The position numbers and the translations under genes are program-made. From the NCBI GenBank assembly GCA_007131555.1, contig SLQH01000289.1, positions 1 to 10,380 on the forward strand: a stretch of 10,380 bases of DNA. The letters run 5' to 3'. This DNA comes from Planctomycetota bacterium. Lineage in GTDB: Bacteria > Planctomycetota > UBA11346. Of the stretch, positions 1-7,756 are shown in pieces (position 1 is the stretch's first letter; each line of letters starts with the position of its first letter). The notes beneath the pieces are model-generated. The model searched no databases, was not told where the DNA came from, and saw only the letters and a list, made by a program, of their open reading frames with translations.

Positions 1-13
1 AGCCGCATTATTA

Positions 14-249
14 CACGGAGTACCGGGCCTTGGCCCGCGTACATTGGCGGGCGATGATCCTTGAGACCGCTATAGGCCGGGGCGTCGCCGCCAGCGTTGC
101 ACCCCGCTGGCGTTTTTGTTGGTGCCCATGATCACGAGTCGCGGTATCTACGAGCCATGGCACGGGCGCCCTGCCGCCGGTCTGGCTGGTTCTTGAAGAT
201 GGCACAGGAACCGCGCGTAGGCACGCGGGCCAAGGCCCGGTACTCCGTG
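14..249. repeat. 236-bp segment bounded by 27-bp perfect inverted repeats
   Basis: Bases 14-40 are the exact reverse complement of bases 223-249 (27 of 27). Each arm also contains its own small palindrome, CGGGCC-TT-GGCCCG. The 182 bases between the arms hold a terminator hairpin (89-120) and no convincing gene. The right arm lies about 40 bases from the first copy of the dispersed repeat. Both arms read outward-in as the same short peptide frame (EYRALARV), but no long conserved open frame continues from either, so I treat this as a structural repeat rather than coding DNA. The left context is cut by the window edge. Confidence 0.75.
89..120 (+). terminator. Rho-independent terminator
   Basis: An 8-bp perfect stem (CGCCAGCG at 89-96 with CGCTGGCG at 105-112) and an 8-base loop are followed at once by TTTTTGTT (113-120). 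This is a classical intrinsic terminator for plus-strand transcription. It would end a transcript entering from left of the window; no gene ending here is recognisable inside the window, so the terminated transcript could be a gene or a non-coding RNA. Confidence 0.7.
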
Positions 250-274
250 GTGGTTTTGTGATAGGCGATGGGTA

Positions 275-341
275 TTGGCGAGTCCGGGGCCGAAAAGACC
301 AAACCAGGCGACATCTCAGTCTATTCCTTACAGGCTCCTAG
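275..341 (+). repeat. Dispersed repeat, copy 1 (one end of element)
   Basis: Bases 287-341 match 9464-9510 (same strand) and the reverse complement of 10248-10303. The shared part begins with a GGCC-GAAAA-G(A/G)CC hairpin, continues through CCAGGCGAC and TCAGTCTATTCCTTACAGG, and ends in GCTCCTAG at 341. The terminal 21 bases (321-341) are identical to those of copy 2 (9490-9510). A left end like that at 9334-9354 is not visible upstream of this copy, so it is either truncated here or begins left of the window. The copy sits 60 bases downstream of the lipoate ligase-like stop codon. Confidence 0.8.
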
Positions 342-401
342 CAACCCTACAGCCCAAAGCCCAACTGCCGTTTTCATGTTCATACCCAACCGGCTACTGC
401 C

Positions 402-1082
402 TCAGCTCGCCATGACATCCTGCATGGCGGATGTGATCGCTGTGATCGCCTGCTCTTGAGTGACGCCATAACGACCAAGGTGGGTACAGAAGCGACGATG
501 ATCGCGATACTGACGATAGTCTGGCTGACGAGATGGCGACAGCAGGTAACGATCCATCAGTGGACTGAGATCCTCAACCAAGACCGCCGCCAGATAGAGG
601 ATGCCGAAACTCCCACGGCGCAGGCTGGCTCCCAGGATCTTGTACAGCTGACCGTTATCGGACAGGGCCAGATCACCATGGCCACGCGTCACCAGCAAGG
701 GCGCCCCCACATCATGCAAGGCCGGAGCCAATCGTTCATTGATGCGAGCACAACAGTATGCGGTATCGCCCTCCCAAGCCGGCAGGCGACAGGCGATGAC
801 CACGCAACCTGGAGCCAGGATCACCGCTCCGCCGCCTGTCGGTCGGCGGTGGATCGGTATCCCATCGGCCTGGGCTTGGATCACCGCAAGCTCACGCCAG
901 GGATCCTGACCGCGACCCAGGACCAGACGTCGATCTGCTGCGGCGAAGACCCGCAGGGGCTTGTGATACAAGACCGACACGCCTAAGGGATCGTTGTCAC
1001 CCTCTGGGGCCGGACTGACCACATCCGGCCACCGTTCCGCAAAGGACAGGCCTGAGCGGGGATGTGACGCTGCGGGGTCCAT
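402..1082 (-). CDS. Lipoate-protein ligase A-like / lipoyltransferase family protein
   Basis: This 226-residue protein belongs to the BPL/LplA/LipB cofactor-transferase fold. Visible motifs are RRPTGGGAV (79-87), the family's glycine-rich substrate loop; GHGDLAL (134-140); and YKILGASLRRG (147-157), which carries the expected catalytic or acyl-adenylate-binding lysine (K148). Near the C-terminus is PDYRQYRDHRRF, typical of LplA-like proteins. Such proteins attach lipoate or octanoate to the E2 and GcvH lipoyl domains in the cytoplasm. The length covers only the catalytic domain; the C-terminal accessory domain of E. coli-type LplA is absent, so it may be a LipM-like octanoyltransferase, a LipL-like amidotransferase or a bipartite ligase. 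It starts 24 bases after the secG stop, last in the tpiA-secG operon. The ribosome-binding site is weak. Its base composition is less GC-rich than the central metabolic genes. The family is confident; the exact reaction is not. Confidence 0.8.
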   Translation of the reverse strand: MDPAASHPRSGLSFAERWPDVVSPAPEGDNDPLGVSVLYHKPLRVFAAADRRLVLGRGQDPWRELAVIQAQADGIPIHRRPTGGGAVILAPGCVVIACRLPAWEGDTAYCCARINERLAPALHDVGAPLLVTRGHGDLALSDNGQLYKILGASLRRGSFGILYLAAVLVEDLSPLMDRYLLSPSRQPDYRQYRDHRRFCTHLGRYGVTQEQAITAITSAMQDVMAS

Positions 1083-1106
1083 CAGCGGTCTCGTCAGATG
1101 ACCTGC

Positions 1107-1556
1107 TCAGGGTTCCTCAACGACCTCCGGCTGATCTTCGAGGTCTTCTTGATCAGGCTCTGTTTCAAGTGCCGTCTCCGGCAACTCAATCATCAGATCC
1201 TCGATCGCAGTCTCGATCTCATCATCACCGATGCCGATCATCGGGGTCGTCGGCGCTTGCGGCTGGGCAGCCTCAGCTTCGGCTTCGGTTTCAGGAGTTG
1301 TGGCCGGTTCAACGGCCAGGCCCTTGCCCAATGGAATGGCCAGCACCAGCACCATGATCAGGAAGATCACCGACAGGATGGTGGTGACCTTGCCCATCTT
1401 GCGCTGGGCACCAACGCCCAGGCTGGCATCCAACTGACCGCCGCCACCAAAGGTGCTGGACAGATCCCCGGAACCGCCCTGAATCAAGATCAGCAGGACC
1501 AGGACCGGGCACAGGAACCAGATCACCACACCGAGAACAAATTGAACGGTTTCCAT
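1107..1556 (-). CDS. secG: Preprotein translocase subunit SecG with long acidic C-terminal tail
   Basis: This is the small SecYEG channel subunit, which assists SecA-driven export across the inner membrane. The 149-residue protein has two hydrophobic segments (about 4-25 and 58-76) joined by the family's glycine-rich loop (QGGSGDLSSTFGGGGQ, 26-41). The first 80 residues are a complete SecG. Residues 84-149 are an added Pro/Ala/Glu-rich tail, strongly acidic towards the end, which makes it longer than usual SecG (about 75-110). AAAAGG at 1565-1570 lies 8 bases before the ATG and supports this start. It lies 44 bases after tpiA, an adjacency seen in many bacteria, and is probably transcribed from the tpiA promoter. 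Confidence 0.9.
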   Translation of the reverse strand: METVQFVLGVVIWFLCPVLVLLILIQGGSGDLSSTFGGGGQLDASLGVGAQRKMGKVTTILSVIFLIMVLVLAIPLGKGLAVEPATTPETEAEAEAAQPQAPTTPMIGIGDDEIETAIEDLMIELPETALETEPDQEDLEDQPEVVEEP

Positions 1557-1600
1557 GACAAAGACCTTTTGTGGAAGGGCGTAGGAGGCAGAAGCCGGTT

Positions 1601-2353
<753 letters not shown>

Positions 2354-2386
2354 GGGTGCTCCTCGACTGGTATTGCAGGGGCGCGC

Positions 2387-2414
2387 AGTGTAGGAAGCAA
2401 GCGGCGGCGGTCAA
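2387..2414 (-). promoter_or_regulatory. Predicted sigma-70 promoter of tpiA-secG operon
   Basis: On the minus strand, TTGACC (2409-2414) and TACACT (2387-2392) are separated by 16 bases. Transcription would start near 2380, giving a 5' leader of about 27 bases that contains the GAGGAG ribosome-binding site. Confidence 0.55.
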
Positions 2415-2442
2415 CCGACGGCATGGCTCCGGACAACGCCGA

Positions 2443-2471
2443 TTGACAGTCCCAGGCCACCGTGACACTCG
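2443..2471 (+). promoter_or_regulatory. Possible promoter of malic enzyme gene, near-leaderless
   Basis: A perfect -35 hexamer TTGACA (2443-2448) is followed 15-17 bases later by only weak -10 candidates (GACACT at 2464-2469 or CACTCG at 2466-2471). The ATG at 2478 follows directly and has no Shine-Dalgarno sequence, so transcription may begin at or next to the start codon. The -10 assignment is uncertain. Confidence 0.35.
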
Positions 2472-2477
2472 TCGCCC

Positions 2478-3761
2478 ATGACCACCTCCCATCCCGCTCT
2501 CGACTACCATTGCCAGGGCAGCCCCGGCAAGATCGCAGTCGTCCCCACCAAGCCCTGTCGCACCCAGCGCGACCTGTCCTTGGCCTACTCGCCGGGAGTT
2601 GCCGAACCCTGCCGAGCCATCCAGGCCGATCCGTCGGCGGCCTATCGCTATACCGCCCGGGGCAATCTGGTGGCAGTGATCTCCAATGGCACCGCGGTGC
2701 TGGGCCTGGGCAATATCGGCCCCCTGGCCGGCAAGCCGGTGATGGAGGGCAAGGGCGTCCTGTTCAAGCGCTTCGCCGACATCGACGTCTTCGACCTGGA
2801 GGTCGACGAGACCGACCCCGAGGCCTTCTGCCAGATCGTCGCCGCCCTCGAACCGACCTTCGGTGGCATCAACCTGGAGGACATCAAGGCCCCGGAGTGC
2901 TTCGTCATCGAGGAGCAGCTCAAGGCGACCATGGACATCCCGGTCTTCCATGATGACCAGCATGGCACCGCCATCATCTCCGCCGCCGGCCTGATCAACG
3001 CCGCCCATCTGCATGGCAAGGACCTGGCCGACCTGCGGGTGGTGTTCTCTGGCGCCGGAGCCTCGGCCATCAGTTGCGCCCGCCTCTATGTCAGCGTGGG
3101 GGTCCGGCGCGAGAACATCATCCTGGTCGACTCCAAGGGGGTGGTGCACCAGGGCCGCAGCGAGGGCATGAACCGCTACAAGGAGGAGTTCGCCTCCGCC
3201 ACCTCGGCCCGCAGCCTGGCCGAGGCCCTGGAAGGCGCCGATGTCTTCGCTGGCCTGTCCTCGGGCGGTCTGGTCAACCAGGACATGGTCCGCAGCATGG
3301 CCGCCAAGCCCATCGTCTTCGCCATGGCCAACCCTGATCCCGAGATCAGCTACGACGAGGCCAAGGCCGCCTGCCCGGATGTCATCGCCGCCACCGGCCG
3401 CAGCGACTTCCCCAACCAGGTCAACAACGTCCTCGGTTTCCCCTTCATCTTCCGCGGCGCCCTGGACGTACGGGCCAAGGCCATCACCGAGGAGATGAAG
3501 ACCGCCGCCACCAAGGCCCTGGCCGACCTGGCCCGCCAGGACGGCGTGCCCCAGGCGGTCCTCGACGCCTACGGGGTCCAGGACCTGCGCTTCGGCCCCG
3601 ACTACATCATTCCCAAGCCCCTCGATCCCCGGGTCCTGGTCGAGGAGAGCCTGGCCGTGGCCCAGGCAGCCGTGGCCTGCGGCGTGGCCCGCGAACCGAT
3701 CACCGACTGGGACGCCTACCGCGCCCGCCTAGAGGCCATGGCGACCCGGATCGCGCAATGA
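2478..3761 (+). CDS. maeB: NAD(P)-dependent malic enzyme (MaeB-type, without phosphotransacetylase domain)
   Basis: The enzyme oxidatively decarboxylates malate to pyruvate and CO2, linking the TCA cycle to pyruvate and supplying NAD(P)H. The 427-residue protein has the full malic enzyme core: LAYSPGVAEPC (35-45, catalytic Tyr37), the MEGKGVLFK lysine region (89-97), metal-binding INLEDIKAPECF (131-142) and FHDDQHGTA (157-165), a Rossmann nucleotide-binding loop SGAGASA (191-197), MANPDPEI (283-290) and FPNQVNNVLGFPF (311-323). E. coli MaeB is about 760 residues because of a C-terminal phosphotransacetylase-like domain; that domain is absent, as in many single-domain bacterial enzymes. No ribosome-binding site precedes the ATG. 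The stop codon overlaps the fumarase start (ATGA, 3758-3761), implying translational coupling. I cannot settle NAD versus NADP preference by eye. Confidence 0.95.
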   Translation: MTTSHPALDYHCQGSPGKIAVVPTKPCRTQRDLSLAYSPGVAEPCRAIQADPSAAYRYTARGNLVAVISNGTAVLGLGNIGPLAGKPVMEGKGVLFKRFADIDVFDLEVDETDPEAFCQIVAALEPTFGGINLEDIKAPECFVIEEQLKATMDIPVFHDDQHGTAIISAAGLINAAHLHGKDLADLRVVFSGAGASAISCARLYVSVGVRRENIILVDSKGVVHQGRSEGMNRYKEEFASATSARSLAEALEGADVFAGLSSGGLVNQDMVRSMAAKPIVFAMANPDPEISYDEAKAACPDVIAATGRSDFPNQVNNVLGFPFIFRGALDVRAKAITEEMKTAATKALADLARQDGVPQAVLDAYGVQDLRFGPDYIIPKPLDPRVLVEESLAVAQAAVACGVAREPITDWDAYRARLEAMATRIAQ

Positions 3762-4606
3762 TCCGCCACCTGGACGCCGCGCAGATCAGCGCCGCAGTCA
3801 CGCAGCTCAGTCTGCAGGCGGCGCGCCATCTGCCAGCCGACGTCGGCCAGGCCCTGAGCACGGCCGGCGCCCAGGAGACCGCCCCCCTCGCCCGCCACCT
3901 CCTGCAACAGTGTCAGGACAATGCCCGGATCGCCGCCAAGACCGGCCTGCCCTTGTGCCAGGACACCGGCCTGGACGTGGTCTTCGTCGAACTGGGACAG
4001 GACCTGCACATCGACGGCGGCAGCCTGACCCAGGCCATCGCCGAGGGCCTGCGCCAGGGCAACACGACCGGCCACCTGCGGGCCTCGATGGTCGCCGATC
4101 CCCTCTTCGAGCGCCGCAACACCGGCGACAACAGCCCGGCGACGATCCACCTGGAACTGGTCCCCGGCGACCACCTGCGCCTGATCCTGGCCCCCAAGGG
4201 CGGCGGCAGCGAGAACATGAGCGCCCTGCACATGCTCACCCCGGCCGCCGGTCGCGCCGGGGTCATGGAGGCGGTGGTCGCCACCGTCGCCGCCGCCGGC
4301 GGCAACCCCTGCCCCCCGACCATCGTTGGCGTCGGCCTGGGCGGCAGTGCCGAACAGGCCCTGCTGGCGGCCAAGAAGGCCCTCCTGCGCCCCCTCGGCC
4401 AGACCCACCAACAGCCAGAGTACGCCAGCCTGGAGAGTGAACTCCTCCACCGCATCAACGCCCTGGGCATCGGCCCCCAGGGCCTGGGCGGCGCCACCAC
4501 CGCCCTGGCGGTGCACATCATCGCCCAGCCCTGCCACATCGCCTCCCTGCCGGTGGGCATCTGCCTGCAATGCCATGTCGCTCGCCATGCCGAGGTGGTA
4601 TTGTAG
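3758..4606 (+). CDS. Class I (Fe-S) fumarate hydratase / tartrate dehydratase family, alpha subunit
   Basis: This 282-residue protein matches the alpha (N-terminal) half of class I hydro-lyases, which hydrate fumarate to malate with a [4Fe-4S] cluster. The three expected cluster cysteines are present: C67 in LPLCQDTG, C185 in NPCPPT and C272 in CHVARH. KGGGSEN (147-153) and NTGDNSP (121-127) are also family motifs. Length and C-terminus look complete. The start overlaps the malic enzyme stop (ATGA). In two-subunit enzymes the beta subunit (about 180-200 residues) usually follows at once; here the gene is followed by a REP-like hairpin and 500 non-coding bases. The beta subunit must be elsewhere in the genome or the gene is an orphan. 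L-tartrate dehydratase alpha is an alternative, though pairing with malic enzyme favours fumarase. Confidence 0.88.
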   Translation: MIRHLDAAQISAAVTQLSLQAARHLPADVGQALSTAGAQETAPLARHLLQQCQDNARIAAKTGLPLCQDTGLDVVFVELGQDLHIDGGSLTQAIAEGLRQGNTTGHLRASMVADPLFERRNTGDNSPATIHLELVPGDHLRLILAPKGGGSENMSALHMLTPAAGRAGVMEAVVATVAAAGGNPCPPTIVGVGLGGSAEQALLAAKKALLRPLGQTHQQPEYASLESELLHRINALGIGPQGLGGATTALAVHIIAQPCHIASLPVGICLQCHVARHAEVVL

Positions 4607-4641
4607 CGAGGAGGCGGGAACATCGCTCGCGCCCCCCTGGC

Positions 4642-4663
4642 GTAGCGCCGGCTTCAGCCGGCA
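4642..4663 (+). repeat. REP-like palindromic element (GTAG + hairpin)
   Basis: GTAG (4642-4645) precedes a 7-bp perfect palindrome GCCGGCT-TC-AGCCGGC (4647-4662). GTAG immediately 5' of a short GC-rich hairpin is the hallmark of REP sequences mobilised by RAYT (Y1) transposases. It lies 35 bases after the fumarase subunit stop, a typical extragenic site, and could also act as a transcript-end stabiliser or weak terminator. Only one copy is seen here, so the repeat status is inferred from the motif. Confidence 0.5.
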
Positions 4664-4970
4664 CGGATGGCAAACTTTCAGCCTGCCGAATACCGCCCAC
4701 GACCGCATTGCCTTGGTTCAGCGCATACCATTTTAGGACGTGAGCGCCTGACTGTAGGTGTTCGTTTCAGTCTAAAAACCGCAGTAGCACCCCATCTTCG
4801 TCGTTACCTCCTCCTCATGTGCGCAAGCACACATCGTCGTCGGCGCCTAGAATCTGGGGCACTTCTGCGATTTTTGCCACTTACCCTTCAGGTGAGTGGC
4901 CTGTGCGTCGCAAGTCCTCTTGAGAACAAGTATTTATCCTGGATATCGGGATTCAACTGCGGGATCTAGG

Positions 4971-5022
4971 TTCAGCTGTCCGACCGGGGGCGTTCATCGC
5001 CCAACCGATGGGCTGAAGTTGG
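4971..5022 (+). promoter_or_regulatory. Cluster of mutually exclusive hairpins upstream of aspS
   Basis: GGGCG-TTCAT-CGCCC (4988-5002) and GCCCA-ACCGA-TGGGC (4999-5013) share the bases 4999-5002, so only one can form. TTCAGC (4971-4976) pairs with GCTGAA (5012-5017), and CCAAC (5001-5005) with GTTGG (5018-5022). The arrangement resembles an attenuator-like leader about 90-140 bases before aspS, but each stem is only 5-6 bp, and I recognise no T-box or other named class. Confidence 0.2.
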
Positions 5023-5108
5023 CGCTCCGAACTCCCGGCAATGCCGGTGGCATCAGCACACCACCCTGCTAGTCTCCCCGCCCACCTGAATGACAAGGGA
5101 TCAGCCCC

Positions 5109-6881
<1,773 letters not shown>

Positions 6882-6897
6882 GCGCTGTTCTCAGCGC
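6882..6897. terminator. Shared hairpin at convergent gene ends
   Basis: GCGCTG-TTCT-CAGCGC is a perfect 6-bp stem with a 4-base loop, starting one base after the aspS stop and covering the AraC stop codon (6891-6893) on the other strand. Being palindromic, it can serve both transcripts. There is no T-tract, so it may be a transcript-end stabiliser rather than a strong terminator. Confidence 0.45.
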
Positions 6898-7685
6898 CCC
6901 CGCAAGGCGCTTGGTGGACAGCCGAAATGGCGGCGCACGGTCTTGTTGAAGTGCTGACGATCGGGGATGCCCACCTCGGCGGCAATGACCGCAATGGGCA
7001 GATCGCTCTGGCGCAACAGCTCCTCGGCCATGACCATGCGCCGCGTACGAATGTATGCGGCAATACCCATGCCATGACAGGCCCGAAAACAACGTAGCAG
7101 GTGATTATGGCTGATGCCGGCCGCCTGCACCACGTCCTCGACCTGCATGGAACCGGCCAGGTGACGGGCTATATGGGCCTGAGCCCGCCGCACAGCCGCC
7201 AGCGCCGCCGGGGCCTGACGGACATCGACCTGATCCTGCTCGGCATCAAGATCGCTCAGCAGCCAGAGGGTCCACCAAGCCGCGGCGCGGCGCCGGCGCT
7301 CATCTCCGGCCTGGATGATCTCATCAAGTCCAGTGGCAACACGGGCCGTCATCGGACTGGCCGGCCAATGCCGGGGGCTGAGTTGATCCGTCTCCAGATC
7401 GATATGGATATGCACGGCGCGATGCCATCCGGCGGTCCGATATCGAAACCGACGGACCGTTCCGGGCGCAAAAAGCACCACCGCTCCCGCTTCCACCCTC
7501 ACCTGCCGACCGTGCTGAGGCAGATCAATGTCGGTAGCCATGGTGTAATGGGTGATCGACCAGCGATCATCAATGCGATAGGTGGGACTGGCACCAGGGC
7601 TGCGCCACGCCACATATCCTCGCACCGCCTCAGGACACAGACTCGCCAGAACAGAGGTCACTGACATGACAGATCCGTGCTGCAT
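6891..7685 (-). CDS. AraC-family transcriptional regulator
   Basis: This 264-residue protein has an N-terminal cupin-like sensing region (about 30-105; VEAGAVVLFAPGTVRRFRY at 64-82 is the usual AraC cupin strand pattern) and a C-terminal double helix-turn-helix domain (about 165-260). The first HTH lies in VEDVVQAAGISHNHLLRCFR (182-201), and the second in IAVIAAEVGIPDRQHFNKTV (231-250), followed by the conserved RRHFGCPPSALR end. Such proteins usually bind a small ligand, often a sugar, and activate a neighbouring catabolic gene. Here the divergent neighbour, 71 bases away, is a sulfatase. The ATG has no ribosome-binding site but lies 6 bases after a good -10 hexamer, so the mRNA looks leaderless; an internal Met7 is an alternative start. 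Codon use is less GC-biased than in aspS, which suggests accessory DNA. Confidence 0.92.
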   Translation of the reverse strand: MQHGSVMSVTSVLASLCPEAVRGYVAWRSPGASPTYRIDDRWSITHYTMATDIDLPQHGRQVRVEAGAVVLFAPGTVRRFRYRTAGWHRAVHIHIDLETDQLSPRHWPASPMTARVATGLDEIIQAGDERRRRAAAWWTLWLLSDLDAEQDQVDVRQAPAALAAVRRAQAHIARHLAGSMQVEDVVQAAGISHNHLLRCFRACHGMGIAAYIRTRRMVMAEELLRQSDLPIAVIAAEVGIPDRQHFNKTVRRHFGCPPSALRGR

Positions 7686-7691
7686 GGTGAA

Positions 7692-7720
7692 AATATACCA
7701 CTAATGACGCATATTGCCAA
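7692..7720 (-). promoter_or_regulatory. Promoter of AraC-family regulator gene (leaderless)
   Basis: On the minus strand, TTGGCA (7715-7720, five of six consensus bases) and TATATT (7692-7697) are separated by exactly 17 bases. Only 6 bases (7686-7691) lie between the -10 hexamer and the ATG, so transcription should begin at the start codon. Confidence 0.65.
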
Positions 7721-7749
7721 TGGAATGGCGGTGGACCGCAAGCTATACT
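7721..7749 (+). promoter_or_regulatory. Promoter of sulfatase gene (leaderless, weak -35)
   Basis: TATACT (7744-7749, five of six consensus bases) ends 7 bases before the ATG at 7757, which has no Shine-Dalgarno sequence. The hexamer at the correct -35 distance, TGGAAT (7721-7726), is poor. A good -10 without a -35 is typical of promoters that need an activator such as the adjacent AraC protein. The direct repeat AATGG-AATGG (7719-7728) overlaps this -35 position and could be part of an operator. Confidence 0.5.
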
Positions 7750-7756
7750 GTGAACC

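Larger units (their letters stand above)
4607..5108. other. 500-base non-coding gap between fumarase subunit and aspS
   Basis: No convincing gene is found. Contents in order: the REP-like hairpin (4642-4663); a tract from about 4680 to 4960 that is less GC-rich than the genes on either side; a small hairpin TGTGC-GCAA-GCACA (4818-4831); a cluster of overlapping hairpins at 4971-5022; and CCGGC-AAT-GCCGG (5035-5047). A plus-strand frame of about 100 codons (4667-4969) crosses it but shows no family motif, no ribosome-binding site and unlike codon use. A weak promoter-like pair, TTGAGA (4920-4925) and GATATC (4942-4947), could serve aspS. Confidence 0.5.

Noticed and set aside
14..249. Retron-type msr-msd RNA, suggested by long inverted repeats bounding a structured non-coding segment.
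   Set aside because: No reverse transcriptase gene is in the window, the arms are longer and more widely spaced than usual for retron a1/a2 repeats, and an intrinsic terminator sits in the middle.
268..459. Short open frame reading through repeat copy 1 (and a similar one at 9440-9760 through copy 2) that share the peptide KPGD(I/V)SVYSLQAPS.
   Set aside because: The shared peptide only reflects the DNA repeat; the frames diverge on both sides, lack ribosome-binding sites and overlap real genes on the other strand.
3716..4708. A 330-codon open frame antisense to the fumarase subunit, and a 283-codon one at 2298-3149 antisense to malic enzyme and crossing into tpiA.
   Set aside because: Both mirror real genes in GC-rich DNA, are rich in Gly, Ala, Asp and Gln with no motifs, and cross gene boundaries.
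4667..4969. A 100-codon plus-strand frame in the gap before aspS.
   Set aside because: No ribosome-binding site, no recognisable motif, and composition unlike the neighbouring genes.
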